Source: Castanea sativa (lineage: Eukaryota; Streptophyta; Magnoliopsida; Fagales; Fagaceae). Taken from it: a stretch of 64,000 nucleotides of DNA. The notes below the pieces were generated by a model. That model did not search any database and was not told where the DNA came from. It was given only the letters and a program-made list of their open reading frames with translations. Where the stretch lies: NCBI RefSeq assembly GCF_040712315.1, contig NC_134016.1:27165503-27229502 (forward strand), read 5' to 3'. The position numbers were made by a program, and so were the translations under genes. Each line of letters starts with the position of its first letter. Position 1 is the first letter of the stretch. Below are positions 36,495-49,576 of this stretch, one piece after another.

Positions 36495-37391
36495 TTTTAT
36501 CCAAACAATCGTTAACTATTAGATCAGATGATGTTGGATTTGAACTTGAATGCTTGTGTTTATAGAAATATTTTGTTTTGTTTTAATTTGTATTATAATT
36601 AGGAAATATATAGTTTTTAATTGTAACATTTTATTGAAAGTATTCTCTCAAAATAAAATATTTATTTTCCTAAAAATTACAACGTTCTTTGTTTCTTCAT
36701 GCAATTATACCTAGTAGTTGAAGGATTAAGTCTATTTTCTCAAGGGAATGCTTAAATCTTGAGAAATATGTAATCAATTTCCCTTTGAGAATATATGTTT
36801 CCGCCTCACTACTTATGATTCCCAACACATAGTTATTTTGACAATTAATGAGATCTTACACCTGATATGTCAAAAAAAAAAAAACATTTCGTGATAGTGA
36901 TTACAACTCCCTCAAGATTGAGATTCTACGAAAATAGAAGTCATGAGTTATCGTATTGATATAATAGCTCTTAATATTATAAATAGCGATCGTATACTAT
37001 ATGTCTTTTACGTTGAACATACGCCAACACGTGATTAAGATTAAATTTTTTGTCAATAAGTTAGAGTGTTTACAAGCGAATTTCCCAAAATTATTCATTG
37101 ACAATGAATTAAGGTTTTTTAGTTGAGGAAGAACTGGTGATTTTGATCTTTGGCACCCACATTACATCCTTGTTCCTAATTCAAATACTATTCATCTCGT
37201 GCACTATAAGATAACGTCCAACTATTCATGTTAAAGTAATCCCACATATAAAAATTAATTTATTTTTATTAGTTAATGTCAAACAATGGGATTTTATGGC
37301 ACAAATGCAAACATTGATTTATTTTTTGCATTACATAATCGTTTACTCTTAGAAATAAATATTACAGCTCTGCTAAACAAATAGAAACAAC

Positions 37392-38267
37392 TTAGCAAGG
37401 CTTGAAACAAGTGCAAAATATGGATGCGTTGCATAGTCCAGTAGATCCAGGTCCGAACTTTGTTATGCATTCTGCGCTACAGTCTCTAGGCAAACAATCT
37501 GATCCAGGACTGAAAACGAATTGAAGCACCTTGCATTGTTTAGCATCCACCACCATGGGATTGTTGCCTATGATCAAGATTGAATAGAATTTACTTAGAA
37601 CATAATTCACATAATCGTACACGCTTGAATTATTTGTTTTGTTATCAAATAATATAACATAACAAAAATCAAGTTTTTGTTTTTCCGTTTAAGGACTTTA
37701 TCAACTACTAAAAATGGCTTTTTGATTTTTTATTTTTGTGATTTCACATTTTAGTAAACCATGTCTCTATTTCTATAAAAGATGCATATCCATAAACTGG
37801 AAAACATATCTCCTATCAATTACTAAGAAATAAGAAACAAAATGAACGTTATGAAAACTTGAGGACCTAATAAAATATATAGACAATATATAAGTACTAA
37901 ATAGGTGTTTCACCTCAAATAAAAAAATAATTTCAAATATTTATAAGAGGAACAATAAGTACATGCAATGTCAGAATTATAAGAGGAACAATAAGTACAT
38001 ATTTATCGGAGGAACAATAAGTACATAATAGTTTACTTATGGCCACAATTATACAGAGGAACAAAAGATGAGAATTATTAAGGAAATCCTATGTCCGTTA
38101 AAATTAAAAAGATAACGAGTTATGTCGGTCAATCTTGAAGTAAAAGAAAATATTTGAACTAGATGTAAACTAGAAAAGCAGAAGACCATGAGGATTTGAA
38201 TGTTGTACTTACCAACGAAAATGAAAAGGACAAGCAAACAAAGGATATAGGTAGAGAAAGTTCTCAT
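37392..38267 (-). CDS. Defensin-like secreted cysteine-rich peptide, copy 4 (intact)
   Basis: Exon 1 38267-38213 (55 nt), intron 38212-37568 (645 bp, donor GTAAGT, acceptor TAG), exon 2 37567-37392 (176 nt). The 76-residue product has the same signal peptide and the same eight-cysteine spacing as copy 3. It reads G rather than D at the exon junction (VGNNP) and DCSAEC rather than DCNAEC. The start is fixed by the hydrophobic leader and by conservation across copies. TATA-like sequence catatatttaag lies about 80 bp upstream (near 38344-38355), and a polyadenylation signal at 37318-37323 (minus strand AATAAA). Its donor is the closest of the copies to the plant consensus. Confidence 0.87.
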
Positions 38268-40490
38268 GATTTAGGTGTCGTGATGAATCTTGTCAATAAA
38301 CGAGAAGTTAGACAATGTGCAATTGGGTAGTGAATGACTACTCTTAAATATATGGGGACATTGATTTTTTTTTTTTTTTTTTGGAGAAGGATATGGGGAC
38401 ATTAGTTGAATATATGGCAAGAATAAATTTTTTTTGATCATTTTTTCGACTGGTGATATTTGCCATAAAGTATTGTAAGATTTGATTCACTCATTAATGT
38501 TTTGTCCAAATATAAAACTTAGCATTTATTACAATTGTCAATGTAATTAAATTTATTGTTGTTGCGTTTGTATATAAAATTATCACATATATCATTAGAA
38601 GAAAATATAATAGGAAAATAATCTAATGAGGTTTTCAATATATAACAAAATTTAAACATGCAGTTAATTATATAATTTACACTAGAATAATTATGTGTAA
38701 AACAGAAAGGGAGGAAAAAGTTCAATACAATATTACGAAATCAAGGAAAATTCAAAAAAAGATTACCCCTCTTTTATAGTTTTTTATTTATAATAAAAAT
38801 GAAGTTAGATTATTATAGAAGTTCTTCATTGGAATTTACTATAATTTAATTTGTATCATTATATATTTCAAATTTGTATTTCCAAAGAATTTCTTTAATA
38901 TTCTAAGATACAATTCTACTTAAGCATAGTCTAAGTGTATGTGTGTAATACTCCCTCTTGGAAGACCAACCTTTGCCCCTAAACCCAACGGCAGTAATAC
39001 ATGTGGAGTGACCATCATGTTTAAAGTACGGGGTTGTGCTATTGAATTAAGCTTAACAATATACTAACATAGTTATTAGTACAATAATAGGTATCTCTTA
39101 TAAATGTATTTTTTTTTAATACAAAACAGTCTATTCCATTATGAAAAAGAAAAAATTGTGACAAGTTTTTAATTAGGGGAAAATGTACACTAAAATTTTT
39201 CTGGGAAAATGTTATTACGTCAATCAAATATCAAATATCTTTGGTACTATATACACAACTCGTACTAATCATCTGATTAAATATTTCTAAAATTTGATGG
39301 CTAGGTGTTTTTAGTTGTTGTTGTTGTATTTTTTTTTCAAGCTTTTTATTTTTTCGGGATTGTTTCCCATATAAAAAGAAAATGGCAACTTGTAAAGCCT
39401 CAACCTTCGTTCATAAAAAGAATAATTTTAGTTTTACAAACAACATCCCAAAGTCTATAGAATTTGATAATTATATTGGATGCTAAATTGTTTTTTCAAG
39501 AAAGAAATAGATATTTCAACAAATAAGTTGTGTGTATACAAAAGTGTGTGTGTGTGTGTATTTTTATGCAAACAATCATTAACTATTAGATCAGATGATG
39601 TTGGATTTGAACTTAAATAGTTGTGTTTAAAATATCTAGAAGTATCAATTATATATCAACGATAGAAATATTTTGTTTTGTTTTCATTTGTATTATAATT
39701 AGGAAATATATAGTTTTTAATTGTAAGATTTTATTGAAAGTATTCTCTCAAAATAAAATATTTATTTTCCTAGAAATTACGATGTTCTTTGTTTCTTCAT
39801 TCAATTATACCTAGTTGTTGAAGGATTAAGTCTATTTTCTCAAGGGAATGCTCAAATCTTGAGAAATACGTAATCGATTTCCCTTTGAGAATATATGTTT
39901 CCACCTCACTACTTGTGATTTCCAACACATAGTTATTTTGACAATTAGTGAGATCTTACGCCTGATATGTCAAAAAAAAAAAAACATTTCGTGATAGTGA
40001 TTACGACTCCCTCAAGATTGAGATTCTACGAAAATAGAAGTCGTGAGTTATCGTATTGATATAATAGCTCTTAATATTATAAATAGCGATCGTACCCTAT
40101 ATGTCTTTTACGTTGAACATACGCCAACACGTGATTAAGATTAAATTTTTAGTCGATGAGTTACAGTGTTTACAAGCGAATTTCCCAAATTATTCATTGA
40201 CAATGAATTAAGGTTTTTTAGTTGAGGAAGAACTGGTGATTTTGATCTTTGGCACCCACATTACATCCTTGTTCCTAATTCAAATACTATTCATCTCGTG
40301 CACTATAAGATAATGTCCAAATATTCATGTTAAAGTAATCCCACATATAAAAATTAATTTATTTTTATTAGTTAATGTCAAACAATGGGATTTTAGGGCA
40401 CAAATCCAAACATTGATTTATTTTTTGCATTACATAATCGTTTACTCTTAGAAATAAATATTACAGCTCTGCTAAATAAATAGAAACGAC

Positions 40491-41365
40491 TCAACAAGGC
40501 TTGAAACAAGTGCAAAATATGGATGCGTTGCATAGTCCAGTAGATCCAGGTCCGAATTTTGTTATGCATTCTGCGTTGCAGTCTCTAAGCAAACAATCTG
40601 ATCCAGGACTGAAAACGAATTGAAGCACCTTGCATTGTTTAGCATCCACCACCATGGGATTGTTGTCTATGATCAAGATTGAATAGAATTTAATTAGAAC
40701 ATAATTCACATAGTCGTACACGCTTGAATTATTTGTTTTGTTATCAAATAATATAACATAACAAAAATCAAGTTTTTGTTTTTCCGTTTAAGGATTTTAT
40801 CAATTACTAAAAATGGCTTTTGGTGATTTTATTTTTGTGGTTTTACATTTTAGTAGACCATGTCTCTATTTCTATAAAAGATGCATATCCATAAATTGGA
40901 AAACATATCTCCTATCAATTACTAAGAAATAAGAAACAAAATGAATGTTATGAAAACTTGAGGACCAAATAAAATATATAGACAATATAGAATTACTAAA
41001 TAGGTGTTTCGTCCCGAATAAAACAATAATTTCAAATATTTATAAGAGGAACAATAAGTACATACGATGTTAGAATTATAAGAGTAACAATAAGTACATA
41101 TTTATCAGAGGAACAATAAGTGCATAATAGTTTACTTATGGCCACAATTATACAGAGGAACAAAAGATGAGAATGATTAAGGAAATACTATGTCCGCTAA
41201 ATTAAAAAGATAACGAGTTATGTCGGTCAATCTTGAAGTAAAAGAAAATATTTGAACTAGATGTAAACTAGAAAAGCAGAAGACCATGAAGATTTGAATG
41301 TTGTCCTTACCAACGAAAATGAAAATGACAAGCAAACAAAGGATATAGGTAGAGAAAGTTCTCAT
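40491..41365 (-). CDS. Defensin-like secreted cysteine-rich peptide, copy 5 (intact)
   Basis: Exon 1 41365-41311 (55 nt), intron 41310-40667 (644 bp, donor GTAAGG, acceptor TAG), exon 2 40666-40491 (176 nt), giving 76 residues. Differences from copies 3 and 4: Val to Ile in the signal peptide (LLVIFIFV) and Pro to Leu between the second and third cysteines (CLLRDC). All eight cysteines are kept. TATA-like box at about 41441-41453. No stop or frameshift is present. Confidence 0.86.
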
Positions 41366-42734
41366 GATTTAGGTGTTGTGATGAATCTTGCCAATAAACG
41401 AGAAGTGAGACAATGTGCAATTGGGTAGTGAATGACTACTCTTAAATATATGGGACATTGATTTTTTTTTTTTTTTTTTTTGAGAAGGATATGGGGACAT
41501 TAGTTGAATATATGGCAAGAATAAATTTTTTTTTATCATTTTTTCGACTGGTGATATTTGCCATAAAGTATTGTAAGATTTGATTCACTCATTAATGTTT
41601 TGTCCAAATATAAAACTTAGCATTTATGACAATTTTCAATGTAATAATATTTATTGTTGTTGCGTTTGTATATAAAATTATCGCATATATCATTAGAAGA
41701 AAATATAATAGGAAAATAAGCTAATGAGGTTTTCAATATATAACAAAATTTAAACATGCAGTTAATTATATAGTTTACACTAGAATAATTATGTGTAAAA
41801 CAGAAAGGGAGGAAAAAGTTTAGTACAATATTACGAAATCAAGGAAAATTCAAAAAAATATTAGCCCTCTTTTATAGTTTTTTATTTATAATAAAAATGA
41901 AGTTAGATTATTATAGAAGTTCTTAATTGGAATTTACTATAATTTAATTTGTATCATTATATATTTTATATTTATATTTTCAAAGAATTTTTTTAAAATT
42001 CTAAGATACAATTCTGCTTAAGCATAGTCTAAGTGTATGTGTGTAATACTCCCTCTTGGAACACCAACCTTTGCCCCCAAACCCAACGGACAGTAATACG
42101 TGTGGAGTGACCATCATGCTTAAAGTACGCGGTTGTGCTATTGAATTAAGCTTAACAATATACTAACATAGTTATTAGTACAATAATAGGTATCTCTTAT
42201 AAATGTATTTTTTTTTTAATACAAAACAGTCTATTCCATTATGAAAAAGAAAAAATTGTGACAAGTTTTTAATTGGGGGAAAATGTGCACTAAAATTTTT
42301 CTGGGAAAATGTTATTACGTCAATCAAATATCAAATATCTTTGGTACTATATACACAACTCGTACTAATCATCTGAATAAATATTTCTAAAATTTGATGG
42401 CTAGGTGTTTTTAGTTGTTGTTGTTGTGTTTTTTTTTAAGCTTTTTATTTTTTCGGGATTGTTTCCCATATAAAAAGAAAATGGCAACTTCTAAAGCCTT
42501 AACCTTCGTTCATAAAAAAGAACAATTTTAGTTTTACAAACAACATCCCAAAGTCTATATAATTTGATAATTATATTGGAAGCTAAATTGTTTTTCAAGA
42601 AAGAAATAGATATTTCAACAAATAAGTTGTGTGTATTTTTTATCCAAACAATCGTTAACTATTAGATCAGATGATGTTGGATTTGAACTTGAATACTTGT
42701 GTTTAAAATATCTAGAAGTATCAATTATATATCA

Positions 42735-43250
42735 TAAGTCTGAGTTCCTTGAATGATTCTGATAGTGATCGGAGTATCATATCCACTTGGGATTCTCCAT
42801 CAATATTGGCACCTAAAACTTCCAATGTGTTCAGATTAGCAATCATCCTAAGACAATGCTCTCTCATTGAAGTTCCTTCAGCCATTTTGGTCTGATAAAT
42901 TTGCCTCATGGTCTCTTGCTTTGCAGAACGGCCTTGCTCACCAAACATCTCCTTCAGACTTAGCATGATGTCCGAAGCTAGTTCCACATCCTGCATTTGA
43001 TGCTGTAGAACATTTGAGATAGATGCTAGGATGCAGCACTTGGCCATCTCATTAGATTTCTGCCAATGATCATATCGTAGTTTTTCCTCAAGATGAGCAT
43101 CTAATGAAGGAAAGCTAGGACATGGTTGAGTAAGCACATATTTGTGCTCTTCAGCAGTAAGAACAATGTCAAAATTTCTTTTCCAGTCAACATAGTTGGA
43201 TCCAGTCAGTTTGTTTTAAGAATAGCAACAAGTGGGCTAAATGATGCCAT
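42735..43250 (-). pseudogene. Copia gag N-terminal fragment (family A), frameshifted and truncated
   Basis: ATG at 43250 gives MASFSPLVAILKTN, then a one-base frameshift near 43215 leads to a stop. The next frame continues TGSNYVDWKRNFDIVLTAEE and then the 138-codon open stretch 43137-42721 (MLSLKEMFGEQGRSAKQE, MRQIYQTKMAEGTSMREH). This is the UBN2-type gag of Copia elements. The zinc knuckle and everything downstream are missing because the sequence switches to array unit 6 at about 42735. Confidence 0.8.
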
Positions 43251-44466
43251 GATAAAATCTGAAAACAATAAACATGAATACAATAAGTAAATTGGACATT
43301 ATCAATTTAGCATATAAACAAATAGAATGGAACCTTAATAAAACCATAATATAAAATATGCAACGACAACCCAATCTCATATTCAATATCCCTCAGCATA
43401 GAGTGAACATAAAATACTATGATTGATTGAGAACTATTCTCATTATTAGTGCTATCACAATAACTCTTATCAAACACTAATAATATGTCATTTTATATTT
43501 AACCTCTAAGTAATAATAGTAAGAACTCAGCATAGAGGATACTATAATACTTAGTCTAGTGTATACCATTGCCTAAAATCATGTGTAGCCACATTTCATC
43601 CCTTAACAGGCTTTTTTTGTAGTACTATGATAAAAACACGCTCCGCATGGAATGCAAAGCTTGAAGCTAAGACAATGTGTTTATCAAACCACTATAAACC
43701 AGGAAATTCAATCTTGTAGGACCATGAAATAAATACTCTCCGCATGGAATTCTAAGCTCGAGGCAAAGACAAAGTATATATTTCACACCACTATGAACAA
43801 ACAATGGAGGCTGTGAGATCCAACCCTTGTATCTCTCTCTCACTAGATATTTTAAATTATAGGTTTTTAAGATGAAGAACCATGATAATGCTAGACACTT
43901 TGAAAATATAATCCTAATCTCATTAGGAATAAATTTCATTAAACTAGCATTAACATATATAAATATATATATATATAACGTAATAAAAACCCTTATTACA
44001 TTTAAAAATCCATATTACATTATATATAAAATAATATATGAATTTATATATGTAATATATGATTTTATATTACATTACATATATATTGTACTTTCAAATG
44101 GTGGGAATCCTTTATTTACGGATTCTACTTTTCCATGGCCATAAAGGACAAAAGATGCATAAAATATTGAAGCCATGCATTGAATGCCAAAAGGTAAAAC
44201 AGCAGAATCACGTACAAGACAAGCATGACAATTATATCTCTTTAGATTCAATAACTATTCAATAGTCAATCCAAGTGATATATATATCCTTGCCCATAAA
44301 GAATCCGCATGTAAAAGATGGTCATCAAGGCAACGACCATCCAATTACTACCATTCAATTACCACATAGCCGTTCAATATGCAAAACGATACATGACAGT
44401 CCAAGCAATGCAATGACCAAACTTACGCATTTGGCAGTTATTGAATGCAATGATAAGACACGGCAC

Positions 44467-44541
<75 letters not shown>

Positions 44542-44710
44542 TAAACATCTATAATGGTGCCGACTTGCAACAATTATTTCAATACCAATTGAATAACTAT
44601 ATATCATTGGCAACAATAATTTTATGCAGAAATTTGAAAACACAAAGATAACAGTTTTCTTAAATTTTGAAACTCAATCACATATTATACAATCATGAGA
44701 TGAAAACCTG
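43251..44710 (-). other. Family A Copia leader, with long (TA)n
   Basis: Untranslated region between primer-binding site and gag. It contains a (TA)n microsatellite at 44471-44541 and AT-rich repeats at 43955-44090. The Ile/Tyr-rich open frames over the TA run are meaningless. Confidence 0.6.
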
Positions 44711-44722
44711 GCTCTGATACCA
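44711..44722 (-). promoter_or_regulatory. Copia primer-binding site (tRNA-iMet type), family A
   Basis: gctctgatacca on the plus strand is TGGTATCAGAGC on the minus strand, two bases inside the LTR border at 44725. Confidence 0.9.
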
Positions 44723-45345
44723 ATTGTTGGTAAAAACTGGTTTCGTATCTCATACAAAACACATAGCGGAAGCAACAAACAAGGATCTATTTCATTCATG
44801 ATTGATAATGTGCACTATGTAAATTTCAGAATTTAAAAACAAGATAGTGTACCTCGGTGTGGTGAAATTCAAAACTAAAGATTGAAGTACTCGGGAATAC
44901 TTTTAATCTTCACTCCAATTCCACTTTACGCCCAAAATGTGTGGTCTCTCAATCAGTTTTCAAAAAGGGAGAATGAAAGTGTGTCTCACATACACCATTT
45001 CTTATATCACTAATAAAAATTTTGTATGTTTCTCTCTTTATAACTAACTGATTATCTAATTGGGCCGGCCTATTAGGCCTTTCCAATTGGGCTTTAGTGT
45101 GTGACTTGGAGTGGGACCAAAAGAGACCAATAAGACACTAGCTCCAATGGGTCTTGGGCTTTTCCGTCAACTCTTGACAAGTCCTAAGTTACCATTAATT
45201 ATATTTAATACCACTATATAAATATAATTGTACTCTAAGCCTTATTAATAAATTATATCCCAAGACTTTATTATACATGCAACCCTTTCATAAAATATTC
45301 GTAGTAACACAAAGTCATGAATGTAGACTGCCACTTTGTAAATTA

Positions 45346-46188
45346 TGTTGAGTTTGTTTAGACCCCTTAAACCATAATTGAATTAACCTAGTTAACAAGC
45401 CAAGTTATTACTTAGTCCAAATTCCAGATCTAGGTTAACACAATCATATAATCATATCAATGTAAAGTGCGGAATATAAAAACACAAAGATATGATGACC
45501 CAAGAAAACGAAACCGGTAAAAAACCTGGGGAGGATTTAACCTAGCTATCCTCAAGGTAAACTTGAATCCACTATGAAAGAATCGAAGTGTACAATAGCG
45601 ATTTAGACCACTAACATCCTATTGCTACCCACCAGTAGGACTTACTGACACGACCACGTGTAAGCTCCGAGACCACGGACTCCTTCTTTCTTGGATTCTC
45701 CAGTAAGTACAAGCACCCTCGCTTGTGTATCTTTAAACTCTTATGGCAGCAACTGAAGGATCATCAAGCTCTTGAAGAAATCTCCTTCTTGATAATCCCA
45801 AGCTTGTGTGAAGGCAAGCACCTCTCTGATCTCACAAGAGATTTACACGAACAACAATATGAGCAACCTAAAAAACGTGACTAGGGTTTGTCTTTTATAC
45901 CTAGGGCAAAACATAAAACCCTACACGTCATATGGGCTTAGGGCTGAGTTGGAAAATCTGCAGAAAAAACAATCTGCACGACTTTCGATCGGTCGAGTCT
46001 AATTCTCGATCGATCGAGTCAAGCAGAAATGCACAGTAACTTCTGCATTTAACTCGATTCCAACTTTACATAAATCACATACTTTGAGCAAGTCCACAAC
46101 ACTACTAGACACCTGTTTTGATCACGGTTTGCCAACAATACATATTAGAGTTCAAATACATTAGTTCCTAAGTACTTAGAACCTAACA
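45346..46188 (-). mobile_element. 3' LTR of family C element
   Basis: 843 bp, TG...CA borders. Contains the inverted motif cgatcggtcgag / ctcgatcgatcgag at 45984-46017, able to form a hairpin. Confidence 0.92.
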
Positions 46189-46689
46189 AACTCCCCATTT
46201 GGCAATCTGTGACAAAACACAACTAAAAACTCAAAGTTTACAAAGAAAAGCCCTTTACAAAAATATGCCCATCAGAACAAATCCAATCCTAACTACTATC
46301 TATCAATTGCAAGTGTAGACAGTAGCTTAATTGAATCAACCTGTATATTTCCTGAAACATTAAACAAAATGCATAAACGTATGTGTGGAAAATACAAGTA
46401 AATAATCATAACATTCTTGATTTCACAAAACACAAAATATAGACAAATAGCAATAATATCAATGAATAACTCATAATCATAAGTCTATAAGCAGTAAAAC
46501 AAGAAACAATATAACTCCCCTTATCATGAATACACCAAGAGCCATAAACAAAAAGTACACAATGAAGCATCTAGATACAATCTAATCTCCACAGGCTCTC
46601 AAAGAACAAAAGTCCCAAAACCAAAACTCCCCCTAAGATATACAATCTACTCTACTCCCCCTTTTTGTGACGGAATGCCAAACAACAAA

Positions 46690-47793
46690 TCAAAAACCAT
46701 CATCAAAAGGAGGCGACGAAGAGGAACATCTAAGAAGCGCCAAATTTGCTCGCAAAGCACGGATCTCGTGAAAAATGTCCACCAAAATCTGACCATGAGC
46801 CGCCTGAATGGTCACGACAGACTCCAACATACGACGAATGTCCAAGTCATCCGAAGTCGATGGCGAAGGAACATCAACAGTAGCATTGCCAACAGGATCA
46901 GTAGACTCCTCACCAGAAGGAACACCTGTAGAAGAAGAAAGAGGAACAGTACCAAAAGACTCAGCTCGAGGGCGTTTAGAGCGCTTTCTCATCTAAGCAG
47001 CCCTTTACCTAAGGAAAGTGGCACCTATGGGAGCAATAACATGAACGGGCTCAGACACGGGGAAGTCGGACAACCCTAAAAACAACAAAATCCTATGAAT
47101 GAAAATAGGATGAAAAAGAGCATGAGTAGTAGATGAACTCCTATACACTTCGTTCAAAGAACGAAGAAACAGATGAGGAAAACTAATAGGAGCATTCGTA
47201 ACCAAAGCATACAAAAATACACATCGCTCCAAAGGAATGGTGTGTAGATGCGAAATAGGCCACAAGGAATGATACGCTATCCTAAAGATAAGATAGGTAG
47301 ACTCAGTCAGCTCAACAGAAGTGATCCGAGGATCAGAACCCCATCAAATAGAAGTACCGGTGATGTAGGACATGATGTCGTCTAGGGGAGGAGACACATC
47401 ATAGGGGTAAACAGGATGCTGAACAAGAGGCACCCCGAGAGCATTAGCCACTACCGAAGGAGTAATGGTATACTCATCACCACGAATCCAACTCCTCACA
47501 AGAGTGTCAGAATCATATGGGTGAACAGAGAGGTTCGAATAGAACTCTCTAATCAAGATGGCAGGAGGTGGAGCATCAAAATCCAAAAGAGGCAACCAGC
47601 CTCGACGCTCAAAGTTTGCCTTAATGGCAGGATCAAGCTCATCTAATAGAACCCTACGCTCAGCCCAAATTTTCCTCTTAGTGTTAAGGGTCTCAAAAGT
47701 CTCTTGATGCTTCTCACTCAAGAAGCTATCACTCTCAAAAGAAGGATTAGAAGTGGAGGTGGATGACTTATTGGCTCTAGTCTTCCTAGGCAT
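46690..47793 (-). pseudogene. Envelope-like / putative plant transposon protein of family C element (broken)
   Basis: The minus-strand frame opens at 47793 (MPRKTRANKSSTSTSNPSF). It carries the domain known as 'putative plant transposon protein' in the 3' ORF of SIRE-type elements: FERRGWLPLLDFDAPPP, IREFYSNLSVH, WIRGDEYTITPSVVANALG. A TGA stop at about 47345 (probably CGA originally) interrupts it after 149 codons. The frame continues in 47265-47005 (IPLERCVFLYALVTNAP) and, after two close stops near 46995, in 46992-46690 (MRKRSKRPRAESFG to a Ser-rich end). Full length would be about 365 residues. No membrane anchor is obvious, so 'envelope-like' follows family usage rather than a seen function. 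Confidence 0.65.
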
Positions 47794-49538
47794 GGTGCTA
47801 GAGTGATAAACAAAGACACAAGAGAAAAAAAATATAACAAAAACACAAGGGCAGACTGCAAGTTAGCACAAAAAAAACTAAATGATGCATGAACAAATAA
47901 ATGTCATGATGCATGCTCTAATGCAATTACAACAAGTTATAAATTAAGTTTAGAATCACAAAATTGGCTTGAGCATAGAGTTTTAAAACAAACAAAATTC
48001 GAAAATTGTCAAAAACCACTTGTAGAATTTTACTCAATTGACCAATTGATCATCACACAAGGTAGAAAACAGTTTAGAATGATCAATTACATCAAATCAA
48101 CAAGCCAATTTCATTAATTCAACCTAAATTGAACAAAATCCCCAAATCGGAACAAAACAAGCCCTAGAAATTTCAATTCTCCATAAAACACCAAATTAAC
48201 CAAATTAAACATTATGGATCATGATTATAGCATTATAGGACAAAAACCCATCAATAAATTTCAGAAAAATAAGGCTTGAATCATCAAAAATCCCAAAAAT
48301 TGCTTAGTCCGAAAATATCCCTTAAAATGCATGAAATTATGCATGAAACATGAAATAAAATGCAAAAGGAAGGGTATAAAGGTCTTACCGGCCTTTGCAG
48401 AGAAAAACCTTGCAAAAAGAACGGAGGAAAATGACAAAAAATTGGTTGGAAGGCTTGACCGGTTCGTATGGAGAGAGAAAAGTTGGAAACTTTTTGAAAA
48501 GTGGATGAATAGTGAAAAGAAAACTCTTTTTAAAAAGACTCCATACGATTTTCGATCGATCGAAAAACATATTCGATCGGTCGAAAATGCTTCAATTGAT
48601 CGAAGACCAATTGAGCACTAATTGAAACAGACAGTGGCTAACTAAAAAATTAATCGCAATTTCAATTAATCGAAAAACATGTTCGACCGGTCGAAATTTT
48701 GGAAAACTCAGTTTTTGAAAAATAAAACAAATTTGTGCAGAGACTCCTCAAAGCATTGAATTTTATGAATAAAATTCATGAGTATGAGATGAAATGCTTT
48801 TCAAAAACATAAGTTTTGAACCCAGTTTCCCAAATATATAGATTTTCCAAACATTTTCCTTGAATTCTCAAACATCAAAATGATTTTGCAAAATTCTCAA
48901 AGCACTTTCAAACTTGGTTGGTCAGACCAAAAACACACACAATAACATGTACAAAGTTTAACAAAGAGTAACTTGTGTAGTGTGTGCAACTAGCAAAAGC
49001 TTGAGAAACATGTGAGGTGATATGTAAGTAAAAATCAACCACAAAGTCTTCAAAAGTCATCACAAAGAATGGAAAAGAGACTATCACTTAAAGAGTTACA
49101 TCATATAACTCTCACATCTCCTAGATCATAAGCTTGCAATCATGTAAGTTTCTTAAGTTTGCCTCATAATGTACACACAGATTTTAAGATTTTCAGAAAC
49201 TTATAAACTAAAAGCTGGGATAATGTACACACCATTTTTATGTATTTGATTTTTGCATTAAGTCCAATAATGTACACACCAATTTTAAGCAATTAACCCG
49301 AGGCTACACCTTATGTTCTTTTTGTGCATGTGCTACACTTTCTCGAGCATAAAATCTTATGATATGCACTAAGGTGTTCATGATTGACTAGTGAACAGTG
49401 GTGAGATGGTTATTTATGCCTTTCTCAAAAGGATCAAGTCCGTCAGTCAAATACTTGTGACTTCAAGATCACGACAAAGTAGTCAAAAACTACAAACATC
49501 TTCCCATTCAACATGCACTACAAAGCTTTAACTAGTAA

Positions 49539-49576
<38 letters not shown>

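Larger units (their letters stand above)
28091..42734 (-). repeat. Tandem array of a 3.1-kb unit carrying defensin-like genes
   Basis: Units begin at the landmark 'tatatacacaactc(g/a)tactaat'. Unit 1 is 28091-31220, unit 2 31221-33068 (shortened to 1.85 kb), unit 3 33069-36168, unit 4 36169-39247, unit 5 39248-42347, and partial unit 6 42348-42734. Full units are 3079-3130 bp and look about 95% identical by eye. Each full unit has the same layout: a poly-T and (GT)n microsatellite block, a minus-strand two-exon gene with TATA box and AATAAA signal, and an AT-rich spacer. Copies differ mainly in microsatellite length and small indels (unit 4 lacks about 34 bp near 36560). Unequal crossing-over is the simple explanation. 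The array ends abruptly in Copia sequence on both sides. Confidence 0.9.

Noticed and set aside
28451..39814. A 63-codon plus-strand frame recurring at 28451, 33447 and 39623
   Set aside because: It is preserved only because the array units are duplicated. It is interrupted in units 2 and 4, lies in AT-rich spacer, and has no motif or signal peptide.
28091..42734. Regularly spaced repeats as a CRISPR-like or satellite array
   Set aside because: The 3.1-kb unit carries a split gene and spacers that are also repeated, so this is a tandem gene duplication.
43610..43625. tttttttgtagta, resembling a CACTA right end
   Set aside because: It lies in the Copia leader, lacks the final TG, and has no subterminal repeats like those at 335-410.
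44275..44643. Ile/Tyr repeat proteins on both strands
   Set aside because: Translation of a (TA)n microsatellite.
46675..47079. 134-codon Arg/Ser-rich plus-strand frame
   Set aside because: Antisense shadow of the envelope-like protein, which has the recognisable domain.
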